A DNA stretch of 64,000 nucleotides, taken from NCBI GenBank assembly GCA_943735955.1, contig OX030955.1, positions 1,761,734 through 1,825,733 on the forward strand, given 5' to 3'. A program made the translations under genes and the position numbers. Source of the DNA: Piscicola geometra (Eukaryota > Annelida > Clitellata > Hirudinida > Piscicolidae). The notes beneath the pieces are model-generated. The model was not told the origin of the DNA. It did not search any database and saw only the letters and a program-made list of their open reading frames with translations. Of the stretch, positions 1-22,100 are shown in pieces (the first letter of the stretch is position 1; each line of letters begins with the position of its first letter).

Positions 1-1079
1 TTTTCTCCCTCTCTCCACACCTTCCATCACCACCCTCCCTCCCTACCCATCCACCCTCCCTCCCTACCCACCCTCCCTCCCTACCCACCCTCCCTCCCTA
101 CCCACCCTCCCTCCCTACCCACCCTCCCTCCCTACCCACCCTCCCTCCCTACCCACCCTCCCTCCCTACCCACCCTCCCTCCCTACCCACCCTCCCTCCC
201 TACCCACCCTCCCTCCCTACCCACCCTCCCTCCCTACCCACCCTCCCTCCCTACCCACCCTTCCTCCCTCCCCACTCACCCTTTCTCCCCACCCACCCTC
301 CTTTTCACCCACCTTCCCTCCCTACCCACTTTCCCTCCCTACCCACTTTCCCTCCCTACCCACCCTCCCTCCCTATCCACCCTCTCTCCCTACCCCACCC
401 ACCCTTCCTCCCTCCCCACCCACCCTTCCTCCTCACCCACCCTTCCTCCTCACCCACCCTTCCCACCCACTCTCCCCACTCACCCACCCACCCTCCCTCC
501 TTCTCCACCCACCCTCTCTCCCCACCCACCCTTCCTTCCCACCCACCCTTCCTCCCCACCCACCCTTCTTCTTGCCCACCTTCCTTCCCCACTCACCCTT
601 TCTCCCCACCCACCCTTCCTCCCCACCCACCCTTCCTCTCCACCCACCCTCCTTCTCACCCACCTTTCCTCCCCACCCATCCTTCCTCCCCACCCACCCT
701 TCCTCCCCACCCACCCACCCTTCCTCCCCACCCACCCTTCCTCCCCACCCACCCTTCCTCCCCACCCACCCACCCTCCTTCTCACCCACCCTCCCTCCCC
801 ACTCACCCTTTCTCCCCACTCACCCTTTCTCCCCACCCACCCTCTCTCTCCAATCACCCTTTCTCCCCACCCACCCTTCCTCCCCACTCACCCTTTCTCC
901 CCACCCACCCTTCCTCCCCACCCACCCTTCCTCCCCACCCACCCTTCCTCCCCACCCACCCTTCCTCCCCACCCACCCTCCTTCTCACCCACCTTCCCTC
1001 CCTACCCATTCTTTCTCTCCACCCACCCTCTTTCACCACCCTCTCTACCCTCTATCCTCACCTCCCTTCATACCTCAAG
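1..1079. repeat. Pyrimidine-rich minisatellite in an AP3B intron
   Basis: From position 1 to about 260 a 13-base unit (CCCTCCCTACCCA) is repeated almost perfectly. From there to about 1050 it degrades into CCCACCCTTCCTCC-like variants. The plus strand is almost pure C/T with scattered A, so the other strand is a long G-rich purine tract. The array ends about 30 bases before the first visible AP-3 beta exon (acceptor at 1079), so it is the 3' part of an intron. Long open frames across it are repeat translations, not genes. Confidence 0.9.
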
Positions 1080-10326
<9,247 letters not shown>

Positions 10327-10893
10327 TGAGGTGTTGGGAGGGTTGTGGTGGAAATAAGGTGGACCATGGTGGAGGCAGTGCTGGTGGTGTTGGTGGTTGA
10401 AATCGTTTTCTATTATTTATGTTTTCTTTTTTGGGTGTTTTTTTAATCGTTGAAAACATTTGGTCTTTAAATTGTGTATTCATTCTTTTCACGTTTGCGC
10501 GTTCAACTAAGCCTGTTGCTTTTACTAAAATGTGAGGCAGACATTCGCGCGTAAAATGGCGTGTATTTAAAGTAGAAAAGAACATTCAAGTTATCTAATC
10601 CAAACGCTTCGATGGTTAATTATTTCATGGCTATACTGATACTCCCTTAATCTTTGCAGACATTCCATCTAAATGTCACTCAAATTGTATTTGACACTCA
10701 TTCCTTCACTTATAAATGATCTTTGGCGTCGTCATTGTTTATTTCGTTCAAAAAAATACGTTTTATGTGCAAAAAAATATGATTAGAATATTTTATAAAT
10801 AGATAATACTGATTTACAATAGAATAATACTCTTCTGGATTACTCTCGAAGACTAGTCTAATCAATCGTTCTAAGTATTTTTTATATTCTGGA
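10327..10893. other. AP3B 3' region and intergenic gap
   Basis: The gap follows the AP3B stop. It begins with a GGTGGTGG-rich 3' UTR-like stretch, then AT-rich sequence up to the next start codon. No conserved coding signal was seen on either strand. An open frame on the minus strand across 10710-11030 overlaps the next gene and looks spurious. Confidence 0.6.
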
Positions 10894-11928
10894 ATGCCGA
10901 TAGATTTCCATAAGACGCAGTACGACCAGCCTTTCAGCGCCAATCGTCTGTGCAACTTCGAGCTCTCCAAATGCGCCAAGAAGGTCCTCAACACCAAAAG
11001 GCTTCCAATCAAAGGCATCACTTCGTTCATAGCCGATGACAGGGGCAGATTGGTGGACGAAAAGATCAGGTGTGAGAGGACAAGCAGGACTGACTACGTG
11101 GCCACCTGGGACTTACCGCTCAAAATACCTGGGCCTCGAACTCTGATCAGCACTGGTCGGAAAAAGGCGATGGTGGCGAAGTTGGTGGAAGAAAACGAGC
11201 GGTTCAGATGCCAAATGGAAGTCAGGTCGAGAAGTTTGGGCGGAGTGAGGAAGTTGAAAGGGTGCGAGAAGGAGAAGGAAATGGTTGAGAAGGAAGTGAA
11301 GAAGAGGTTGGATGAAATGAAGGCGAGAAGAGCGGATATATGTAAGAAAGAAGATGAGATAAAAGAAGAAGAAAAGGTCGAATGTCCTTGTAAGTTAAAA
11401 GTGGAAGCAGACGAGGTGGATAATGTTGTGGTCAAGGAGTGTGATCAAGAGTGCCAAAAAGAAAAAATAATAAAAGAGTGCCAGGAAGAAAGGAAGCGAG
11501 AAGTGGAAAAAAGAGATAAGAAAGTAGAAAAAAAGTGTACTGATCAGGAAATGTTCGCCAAGTGTAGAGATATGCAGGAACAGAAGAGAGAAAACGAAAA
11601 GATTAGAAAGTGCAAGGAAGTGAAATTTGAGGCATGTGTGGAGAAATGTACAGCTTCAAAGACGAATCAAGATGCCACTGATTGCAGAGAAAAAGTAAAA
11701 ATGGAATGTGAAGAACAACTAAAAAAATGGAAGTGCGATAAAGAAGTGGAAGATGACAAGTGTGGAAGAGTAAAAGTTGATGAAGCATGTAAAGAAGAAG
11801 TAACCGAATGTCCACAGCCACCTTCGCCTAACCGACCTAAATGTCCTGAAAAAGTCGCTTCACCAGCTCCTCTACCCTGTCCCACAGACCCCATCCTCAC
11901 ACAGCGACAAGTCTGTCTGAACTTTTAA
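10894..11928 (+). CDS. Intronless Lys/Glu/Cys-rich protein of unknown function (344 aa)
   Basis: One uninterrupted frame of 344 codons, the longest single plus-strand frame outside repeats, in a window where every confidently assigned gene is split. I do not recognise the family. Residues about 1-100 look globular, with TWDLPLKIPGPRT and few charged runs. Residues about 110-310 are dominated by K and E with a Cys every 5-20 residues (25 Cys in all), predicting a charged helical, probably coiled-coil region with many potential disulfides. The C-terminus is Pro-rich (PQPPSPNRPKCP). There is no signal peptide or membrane segment. The lack of introns and the composition would suit a retrogene, or a sperm or cilia structural protein, but that is only a guess. 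The start is the first ATG of the frame. Confidence 0.7.
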   Translation: MPIDFHKTQYDQPFSANRLCNFELSKCAKKVLNTKRLPIKGITSFIADDRGRLVDEKIRCERTSRTDYVATWDLPLKIPGPRTLISTGRKKAMVAKLVEENERFRCQMEVRSRSLGGVRKLKGCEKEKEMVEKEVKKRLDEMKARRADICKKEDEIKEEEKVECPCKLKVEADEVDNVVVKECDQECQKEKIIKECQEERKREVEKRDKKVEKKCTDQEMFAKCRDMQEQKRENEKIRKCKEVKFEACVEKCTASKTNQDATDCREKVKMECEEQLKKWKCDKEVEDDKCGRVKVDEACKEEVTECPQPPSPNRPKCPEKVASPAPLPCPTDPILTQRQVCLNF

Positions 11929-12366
11929 GGGCTCTCAGTTTATTGAGCTTGTTCATTATTCATTGAAGCATATTCAACTCAAAGCATAATGAATGAATCA
12001 TTCATTCATACTAATAGTATTACCAAGAACGATATTTCCCAAGGAGTAAGAACCAATTTACCCACTCCAATGAACTTAGCCACACATTTTTCGTTTCAAA
12101 ATACCTTCTCTATAAATATAGTTGGATTAACAGAAAGAAAACAATTTTTTTATTTACTAAAATATTTAAAATAGATTTCAAAGATGATCTAAACATTTTA
12201 AAAATAAATATATTATTGACAAATTGACGACTTGCTTGAAATAAAAGTAAAATGGGTGAATTTCCCGAAATATATTACAAGCTAGAAGACTAGTAGCTTG
12301 CCTTAGAAGGATAAAACGTAGAATGACAGAGCACTAATGCCTGCTAATTCAAATCTCAATGAGGTG
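11929..12366. other. Convergent intergenic gap
   Basis: AT-rich sequence between two convergent genes. An AATAAA on the plus strand near 12202 could serve the gene at 10894-11928, and a TTTATT near 12149 (AATAAA on the minus strand) could serve DIS3L2. No gene was seen. Confidence 0.5.
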
Positions 12367-15300
12367 TCATTCTTGCAACGGATGCTTGATTTCAATCTGC
12401 AATCAATCAATAATTTATCAAATTACTTAAATAAAATACCAAAAAATCAAAAGTTAAAAACTGAAGTATAAAATATATTTAATAAACGAAGAGTACAAAA
12501 TGGTGATGGTTTAGAAGATAAAATGGAACTCACATCCCAGGTGAAGGACTCCTCCACATGCAGGAGACGGCACTTGAGCTGCGTGAAGATGGCGATCTTC
12601 TGCGTCATCGTCTCCTTCGTCTCCTCGTTCGGCAGCCACACCAGCTCCATGTGCGCATTCTTCCCGTTCTTTACGTGCGTGAAGCTATCCAGAGGAACCT
12701 TGTTCAGTCTGATGCGCTTGTTGACTCCGAGTTTGCCGACCAGGACGTCGAACGACTTGTCTTGAACGTCGATGACAACTGCGTCCACGTGCATGGGACC
12801 ACACTCGCGCAGAAAGATGGTGAAGTACAGATCGACACTCTTGTCGCCGACACTCTTGGCGTTTGTCTTCTTTACGTTAATGTGCTCACACATCTTCTTC
12901 AGACGGATCGGGTCGGTGAGGATGCTCACCCTCCATGGCTCGTAGCCCAGGGCGATGCACAACTGACGGTGAACCAGCAAGTCGGCGTAACGTCTGATGG
13001 GCGAGGTGAAGTGCGTGTAGCAGGGGAAGTTGAGGGCGTAGTGGTGGCGGTAGGTGTTCTTGTCTCCACTGGCGATGTACATGGCCTGCTGCATCGACTT
13101 GAGGCAGTGGTGCACCATGGCGTGGAAGCGGTCCACGTTCGCACCTGGCCCACCCTTCTGCATCTCCCTGAACGACTCCTGCAGCGCCCCTGCCGAGGTG
13201 GAGTCTACCGAGAGATTCATGGCGGCACAGAAGGCGTTGAAGTTCTCGAGGCCCTTCGTGGTGGGGGGAGGGTGGCATCGCAGCAGGGCGCTGTTCGGGT
13301 GGTGTGCCAGGATGAACTCAGCGATGGACGTGTTCGCCTTCAACATCAACTCCTCGATCAGAAAGTGACTGTCAGTGCGTTCGTAGACTGTCACGACGTT
13401 AGGAAAGCCTGAGTCGACGTCAAGAGAGAAGGAGAGTTTGGTCTGGTCCAGTCTCAAACTTCCCGCCTCCATCCTCGTCTTCTTGATGTTCGAGGTGATC
13501 TTGTGCAGTTCACAACTCTTCCGCGAGATCTCAGCCACCGAGAAACCACCGAATGTCTCCGGCAGTTCCTCGCTGCTCCACTCCTTGTCTGGATGGTCGA
13601 TGAAGCCTTGAACATGCCTATATGCGAACTTGGCACACGATCTGATGACACTCCTTCCAATCCACTCCTTCTCCACACTGCCATCTTCCCTCAGCACCCA
13701 CACCACCGAGAAAGTGAGGCGATCGACACCAGGATTGAGACTGCACAGCTCCTCGCACAGCAACGAGGGCAGCATCGGGACGACCTTCTGCACCAGGTAG
13801 ACGCTGAAAGCACGTTGTGACGAAATCTCATCCAGGGGTGTGTCCTCCTTGACGTAGTAACTCACGTCAGCAATGTGCACACCCACCTCATAGCGTCCTC
13901 CCTCCAGTATCTCACAAGAGACCGCATCGTCGAGGTCTCTGGCGGTGTCTGGATCGATGGTGAAGACACATTTGTGCCTGAAGTCTCTCCTCTTGGCCAG
14001 TTCTTCGGCAGGGATGGTGCGAGAAAAGCCTCTCAGTGAGTCTATCACCTGGATGGTACAAGTCGTAAAACTGGACTGTTTATAATAGGATATGAAACTC
14101 TGCATTAATATGAATATGCACATTCATTGATGTCATTATTGATGAGAAATCCCTTTCAAAAAGGCATCCAGAATTAATCCCAGAAACATCCATCACAGCC
14201 CTGTGCACCACTCACCTTCTTGCTGAAGTCAGTGGCGTCAACGTTGAACTCCATGAGAAGGGCCTCTGTCTCTGGCGCGATCTCGCCCACCCTGCCCACT
14301 CCCTTGCACACCTGTCCGATCGGGAAGTTGGCGTTCTCCTTCCACCTGCTGATGCGCACCATGAAGATGCTCTTCTCATAGTCGCCAGGACGGGAGAAGA
14401 AGTCGCTTGGGAGGTTTGCGCCCATCACGACCATCCTCGGCATGCGACCGTCTCTGGGCACGAAGAGCGCCTTGGACTGGCTCTTGTCCTTCATCAAGCG
14501 GATGATGCCTGCTGCTTTCCTCGAATGCACCTGCAAAGTGTGGTGGAAGAGTGCTTTAGTGATCATGATTTTGAAGGCATTTATAGATTGTATTTTGAAG
14601 GCATTTATAGATTGTATTTTGAAGGCATTTATAGATTGTATTTTGAAGGCATTTATAGATTGTATTTTGAAAATTACATATTTATTAAAGAAACAAGAAA
14701 AAAATTAATGAACACCAATGAATATAACCGTTAACATTTACTATTTGGTTGCATTATTATTTGAAAGTGTGAATAATGAAAAATAAAGTTCTAGTAAAGA
14801 ATGAACCTTGCTTTTGATGCCGACCACTTTTCCAGTACGAACCAATTCAACTCCAGGGAACATGTCGAGGAATTGTGAGAGGGAGGTGAACTTTTGTTGA
14901 TTGTCCCCATCCATGAAGTACTTCTTGAGGGTGGGGCTTAGACTGGGAATCTCTTCGTATGTGGTGAATCTAAGTGAATGAGGGTGTGCATGTGAATGCT
15001 TGCAATTATGGGTGAAATGCTTGGAACGAATATTTAATGTGGTGAAATATAAAATAGTTGATGAAGTGGATATAAAAAATGAAATTAAACCTTTCAAGTG
15101 CTATCTATTTATTACTATTTGTTATTAATTTTTAATATTACAAGTAACATCCACCTTTCAGCCATGCAATTCTTGACAGACAATCCCATCCTCTCCATGT
15201 CTGCTGCCTTCACCACACACCTCTCTGCAAATCATCCAAAATCCAATTACAATTCAAAAAATATTCATCCAAAACTAAAAAATAAATCATTTTTAATTTA

Positions 15301-16067
15301 AACAAATATTTTTTTAATAAATGTATTTTATTGTAGAGTTAAAGAGAAAATGTACCTTCAATGTCTTCACCATCCCCATTTAAAGAGAGATTTCCTATAT
15401 TATTCCTTTTGAGGTCACTCATTGGAATCTATATAGGCCATTCAAAAAAAATTAACATTCTTTTTTGAATAAATCAATATTAAATTAATATATATATGTT
15501 AAAGAAAAACTTATATAAAAGTGTATTGATTATAACTATCCATCCATTCATCCATGCTACCTTCCATTGCTCTTTCGGCAGAATTTGGACATAAACAATG
15601 TCCCCATTTAGTGCTCTGTTCCTCATCTTCTGTCCCTCGATGAACACATCAGCATTGCCATCCTTATCAGAATTGCAAATGAAAAAGAAATGCATCATTC
15701 ATTTTGAAAGATGTTTTTACAGTTAAAAACCTATTTAAATTAATATTTATTATTATACTTTTTTTAATAATAAAAACGAAAGGGGTAAAACTTACAGGGT
15801 GACTGACATAAGCTTCTTCATAGTACTTTATATTTATTCGCAGGCATCCCTGATTAAATTGAAAATTTGTAAATATTAATGCAACATATCTTTAAAAAAA
15901 TGTAATTGATTAGTTGTGGTTCTTAAAAAAATGTAAAAATATAAAGAAAATAGTATTTTCAATAGACCTAAATTAATTTCATTTACTGTTATTAGTTCTG
16001 TATCATTTACAAGCTTCTCATTGTCCCAATAACTTTCAAAATCTTGATTTTTACTTTTTTTTGCCAT
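12367..16067 (-). CDS. DIS3L2: DIS3-like exonuclease 2 (9 exons, 800 aa)
   Basis: A processive 3'-5' exoribonuclease of the RNase II/R family. In animals DIS3L2 acts in the cytoplasm, outside the exosome, on oligouridylated RNAs. Exons in gene order: 16067-15987, 15849-15796, 15662-15561, 15428-15356, 15224-15155, 14969-14807, 14530-14216, 14048-12534, 12396-12367. They sum to 2403 nt. The N-terminus [10 protein letters not shown]...GCLRIN matches the start of DIS3L2 cold-shock domain 1. Cold-shock domains fill exons 1-7. The RNB domain fills the 1.5-kb exon 8, with the catalytic Asp cluster [11 protein letters not shown] and the [18 protein letters not shown] signature intact. An S1-like tail follows. 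The protein lacks the PIN domain of DIS3 and is somewhat shorter than human DIS3L2 (885 aa) at both ends. Confidence 0.95.
14569..14671. repeat. 24-bp tandem repeat in DIS3L2 intron 6
   Basis: Four nearly perfect copies of a 24-base unit (core TTTTGAAGGCATTTATAGAT) lie in the intron between DIS3L2 exons 7 and 6, about 40 bases upstream of exon 7 in the gene's direction when read on the minus strand. Confidence 0.93.
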
Positions 16068-16779
16068 AACTCAAAATTAAACTTTTATAAAGTTTAATTA
16101 CTAAAGTCTTTAATAAGTTTGAATTCTTTGAAATAGAAAATTAAAAAGATAAAATAGTTATTGAATGTACTATTAGGAATTTATTAAAACCAATATACAA
16201 ACAGATCATTTATTTATAAATCTACGAGTACTCTATGAGTTTCACAATTTAGAAATATTTCAATTTAGTGTAAAAACTAACCACCCAATTTCAAACCAAG
16301 GAGTTTATTTGAGTGAAGCATTAATTTATTAAAATTATTCGATTTTTAATAATTCAAAAAATATATATATGTTTGAATATATTTTCACATTTTAGCTGAT
16401 CTTTGCGGTTTCATTTTAGTGCATATATACACTGAAATTTTTCTGAGTGTGTTGGTTCAGTATATTTCACATCCTTGTTAGTTTACAGTGTAAACTTTAC
16501 TCATTTCTATAGGTTAATTAATAAGCCTATTTTTCCTGATTTTATACAATTTAATCATTACTCTTCATTTTTAAAGAAGTTTCATTATATCACCAATATT
16601 AATAATTAATAAGATTACAAAAATGGGTTTTAATTAATATAAAATTTCTAATATTGCTTATATATCAATCTTGTATTATATTTGATAATTTTATTCATCC
16701 ACTTGAAATACTTGCCTACTCTTTATTTAATTTCTTGTAATAAACAATGTTTATTTAATAAACACATCTAAAGCTCAAA
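16068..16779. promoter_or_regulatory. Divergent DIS3L2/USP promoter region
   Basis: The 712 bp between the start codons of DIS3L2 (minus) and the universal stress protein (plus) must hold the 5' ends of both genes unless unseen 5' non-coding exons exist. The stretch is AT-rich and I could not pick out a clear TATA box or initiator. The assignment rests on the head-to-head layout. Confidence 0.45.
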
Positions 16780-19077
16780 ATGTCTGGAGACAAGTCTAAC
16801 AAGAGAGTGGTTGTGGTAGCTGTGGATGGCAGTGATAACGCTAATGCCTCTTTCCAATGTTCGTTTCTACCTTTTTATCATTTTATCTCATTTATTATTT
16901 TAATTTTTAAATTGATTTTTAAAATTTCTTGGTTTATTCTATTTATAAAATAGCTTATACTTTTCAATTCTTGATTAATCCAAACTTATTAATTATATGG
17001 TATTAGTTGATCATTTAGTCTCAGTAATAAAACTAAAAACATTTGATTACCAGCTTGTTGATTTAATACTTATACAATTTTTAATGAATTTTCATTTTCA
17101 TTATATCATTTTTCCACCATTATATCGGTTTATTTCACATTTTAAAAAGTTCAAATGTTCAAGTAGTAGTACTAAACAAAAAATTAAGTCTTTCACAGTC
17201 CATGTTTGATCACCAATAAACTAAAGATGATCAAACGATTTTAAAGCTACACACCTGAATTTTTTCACATGCCCCCAAACTAATTATAATACAAACATTC
17301 ATCATACACACATGACAGTACCCGATTGGCGTATCTGATTAGAATATGACTGAGCTCATCTAATACTGTTGATGAGATCATTCTCTAGGGCTTTGATCAC
17401 TCACACAATATTGCTGTTTTTATTGCGTTGTATTTCTTTATATTCTCTAAAAAGTATTTTATGATACTTTAATCTGAAAGAGTTTTAGTGTGACCCGCTT
17501 AGACGCATAAGCCTGCAGTGAATCAGAAATTAATTTATTTGGTACTCTTCTTATTCTTATTTTTTACGTTTTTCAAATAATTGGTTGAATAAATAGAGTT
17601 TGAGTTTACTGTGATTGTAAAAAAAAGTAAAACAGAATTTGTATGCGTTATTAAAGTATATTACATGCTCACATTCTTGGAATTTTGATAACATATTTAT
17701 GGCATCTTGTTCTGTTTAAACTACCTTTCATTAAGAATGGTTCACCCTTGTATGAGGACATATCTTATAGAAAAAAATCAACTAATAAGAAGTTAAACTT
17801 TGTAAACATACAAAATAGTTTTCAACATTTATAATAGACCATGGAAACAGCTATAAAACATCATTTAAAAACTTTGTTTCTAAATTATCAACTGAATAGG
17901 CTAATGTTGAAATAGAAAGCTAATACGAAATATACACTGTTTAAAATGTAAAAGTGGTGAGAAACGTTCAGGGATTAAAAGGCTTTCTTTATTTCCATTA
18001 ACCGTCTGTTTGTCTAGATTATCCTTTTCAGTATAAACCCTTTTTTAAAATTATTTCCTAAAAAATCTTTTTTCTTAATTTTCCCTGATATCGAGTTTGT
18101 TTTGCAAGATAATATGTCCGTGTGAAATAACTTGACCTTAGGTTCGCTTCCTTGTATTCGTGTGTATGTTACAATGTAACATTCTTAAACCTAATTTTTG
18201 ATCCGCCCCGTTTTAGAATTGGACTGCGCAATAGAAAATTTATAATCAACTATTAATTTTCAAAGATAACTTTTTAATCTTTAATTCTAACCAAAGCTGT
18301 ATTATAGAGAAATTTTTAGATGGAGCAAAAAAGTAAGAGTTCCTAGATATATATATTTTTATTTCTATAATTTTTGCCCTTCCAAAATGGGACAGAAAAT
18401 ATATGTGCTTAGATGTCCTTTGGAGTATTGTTCTTTCTGGTTCAATGTTCCTGGTTGTACACCAGAATTTGAGATACGCGTGTAACGTACAATGCATGTG
18501 TACGCATACTCGTTCCAGAATTCACACTTTCTTTCATTTCAAAGAAATGTATACTGTTATAGAAAATATTAACGAAAATTCTCGATTATGACATATGGAA
18601 ATCTTTTTAAAGATTGCAACGGATCTAAAACTCATACTCCGAGAATAACCCGGGTACCCGAAAAATCACTAATTGTGCGTTTTAGATTAAGTACGCTTTT
18701 TTTAAACGTGCATATCTTTATTCTAATTCATTTTCTTATATATTGCTAATAGGTATATTGTTGATTTTTAATTTTTTTATCAACTTAATAGAATATATAA
18801 AAAATATTTTTATGTTAAAGTGAAAAAATAATTTTCTTAGCAAAACCCTGTCAAAACCTCTTCCATTGATGAAACATTTTAAGTAGTTTCAAGTTTAAAT
18901 TAATCTTGGATTAAAATATTCTAGATTAGTTTTTAGAAATATTTTTTATTATTTAATAAGTAAAAATATATTTCGAATAAATTGGTTTAAAAAATTCCGG
19001 GTATCCGATCAATAGTTCGGGTAACATTTTTAGTGATAAATGGACTAAGTAGGCTCAACATCATTATTATTAATAAC

Positions 19078-19163
<86 letters not shown>

Positions 19164-22100
19164 GTCATTATTATTATCTAAAGGTTATTTCAGGAAACAC
19201 TTTAGTAGCAAGATTGTTTACTCATCGGGTTGAGAAAGTTCTTCAGCCATTCAAGGGGTTTTGCGACTTAACTTTATAATTTTCCATTTGTATTTTTTTT
19301 GCATGCCTATCATGACAGATTCGTGGATGTAGGAGCGTCAAGGTTATTTAATTCATTGGGGATTTTTTCCACGTTTTTGGGTTGAAGGAATCGCATTCAA
19401 CGAGGCTTAGAGGATTTTTTTATACGTTTTTTTGTTCGCCCTGGCACTCTGTTTCCACGCGGTTTAGAAAATTGTATGTAGTGTTACTAGCTTGAGAACC
19501 GACACTTGTTATACTGTCGTGTGAATGTGAAGGTTTTTTCTAGAAATAATTTTGCACTAATTTTTGTAATTTGTTTTTTTATTTCTTTCTTTTTGTTTTT
19601 TGTTTTCATTTTAATAACTCAATTTTTTCTTTTGTTATATCTTTTTAGTGTAGCTCTCTGTCGAACTTTCATTATGCGACTTTCAACTTTAAAACAAAAA
19701 CTTTCATTCTAAGCCAACCCTTTTTATTAAAGTTCACTTTCTTATCTTTCTCTTGAGCGACTTATCCGTAGAAGTACTAGAAATAGCGTAGAAAATCATT
19801 TGCGAGACTTCAGTGCAGGTAAGCGTGCCTCCATCTGAAAGCTTTTCCCTGTAATTAATAGCTTCCAATTAATTTGAGGGTTATTTATTAATTAAGTTTT
19901 ATTTCCGCATTTATTGCGCACTGCGACTATTCAATTAGTTAGATTAAGGGCTCCTATTGCATGCTTCATCGGGCTCCATGAAGGTGGGATTGATAGCCTG
20001 ACAAAGCAGACTGATTAATGATTTACTGTAGGGATATGTGAATGGGTTGATGGATGAATGAAGAAAAAAATGGAATTTAAAACAAGTTTCATCTAGCATG
20101 AATTCGATTGGATTTTTATTTTCTCTTTCAATGGATTTTCTAAGTAAATGTGAATAGGTCTGAAAAAATTTGAAACTTCAAAAATTTTGAAGGTTTAAAA
20201 TAAAATGTATGCTATATCAATTTTTAAGCTGTGTTTTTCGATTATTTTTCTCATTCAAAATTCATCTCATGAAAACTTTAAAAAAATATGTTTACTTTTC
20301 AAATTATATTCATAAGGCAGGCACGTTTTATCAAAAAATTATTTCTCCAGAATTAGTTTTTCATTTTGAAAAATGTCATGTTAACTTCATTCTGCTTCAA
20401 AACGTGATTTTTCTCACTATATTTTGATGTTGAAAATTATTTTTTAACTTTTTTTTCATGATTTTTTCAAGAAAAGTCAAAGTAGAATACACACTTCAAC
20501 TTCAGAATTGTCTTCTAAAGCTCCTATCACGCGTGCTCGACCATAGTCCTTCTTTTATAATCGCCTTCTTGAGTCTTTCAAGGGATCACATTTCGGATGT
20601 AGTAAATCTGAAATGTTCCATTAAATGAAGTTTACCCTTCCATTTGAGGATTGTCATCACTCGAAAGCCCTTGAATCGTACTAACATTTATTTCAAGTTT
20701 TAAATAAAAGTTGTGAATATTTATTATTAATATTATTTTTTTGCTCTTGTTTAAGCCTATACAATGGTGGTGTCCAGCAACAAACAGCTAGCGAGACACT
20801 GCGTGGGAAAAGCTCTTGAATGAATAGTCAAAATGCAAGTTTGCGCACTGGATCTCGGTCTTAACACTCGCTTTTTGGAATATTGAAAAGGCCACTAAAA
20901 TGTGAAATAGGACGCTGCAGTTAATCAATAAAAAGCAATGGAATGTTCTTCTGTATCTAGTATAAGTCGTCTTTGACAGCGATCAAAAAACTCCCACCAA
21001 TAAGCAACTCATTTCCTTTAGGAATTGCCGACTAACGACGTGAGTACGCAATCACGTGGAAACTAATTCATCGGATTGCGAGGTTTGACAACAAAACCGA
21101 TTCGTCGAAAATGCGGCTGTTGAAAGGTTCGTTTCCGAAAGGGAAAGAATAATTACTTGAAGGATGGAAAACTACTTCTCAACGCTGCTTCTTGCCCCAA
21201 ATATGATGTTTGCAGTATGCGAAATTACGGAATCTGCTAGAAGAATGTCGACGCGATCAATGTAATGTACGGCAAGTCGACCCGCCAAGTATGCATACAA
21301 GGTCAGCATTTCAGCACCACTTAAAATCGCTGCCGGCGTACTATAAGGTTTTGTTTTCCACTTTTCGAGTCATTGTGGGGATAGTCTACATGCCGAAGAC
21401 GTTTGCAGCTGAAATCGGATATATCACGCACTCGAAGAATTCGAACGAGGGCAGTCGAACTAATCAGCCAAAAAAACAGAGAAGCCGCTGCTTGCGCCAC
21501 ACACTACGTTTCCGTGAGTTGACGATCGTTTCTTTGCAGTTGATATCGCCTAACTGGAAAACGACCCATGAAAAGCCTAACTGGATGCTGTGAGACGAAG
21601 TGCACGTATGATTGGATCTGAGAGAAATGTTAAAAGACCAACCAGATGCGTCTCACTAGCAAGACATTTTGGTCTTACCGTCTGCTGTAAAGCTTTTCAT
21701 GAATGTTCAGATATTCAAATCGTGTACGACTTCAAATTTCTATTTAGATTTATTCTTGGAGCCTGTGCTGGACCCATTGATCACGATGTCAGAATTCAAA
21801 TCAGCCTTGCATGGGCAGCTTTCACGAAGCTAAAAAAGATTCTGTGCTCACTCAAGCTGGAAGGGAATTTCAAGAGACGCTTCTCTCTTTTTCTTTATTG
21901 CTTTTTTCTATTGTCGAAAACGCTTGACGTTCTCTAATGGATGATGCTTGAAATCCAACAGGGCCACATCAACAACGAAATTCTTTACACACGAGTCGCA
22001 CAGAAGCGTATCAGCAAAAGAGTTTTAAAGCGCCAACTTATATTCGCCGACCATTGTCACCGCATGTCAGCAGAGGAACTCGTCCAAGACGGGTTCTGTC

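Noticed and set aside
12558..13412. Plus-strand open frame of 284 codons
   Set aside because: It is the antisense shadow of the large DIS3L2 RNB exon, whose minus-strand product has the catalytic motifs.
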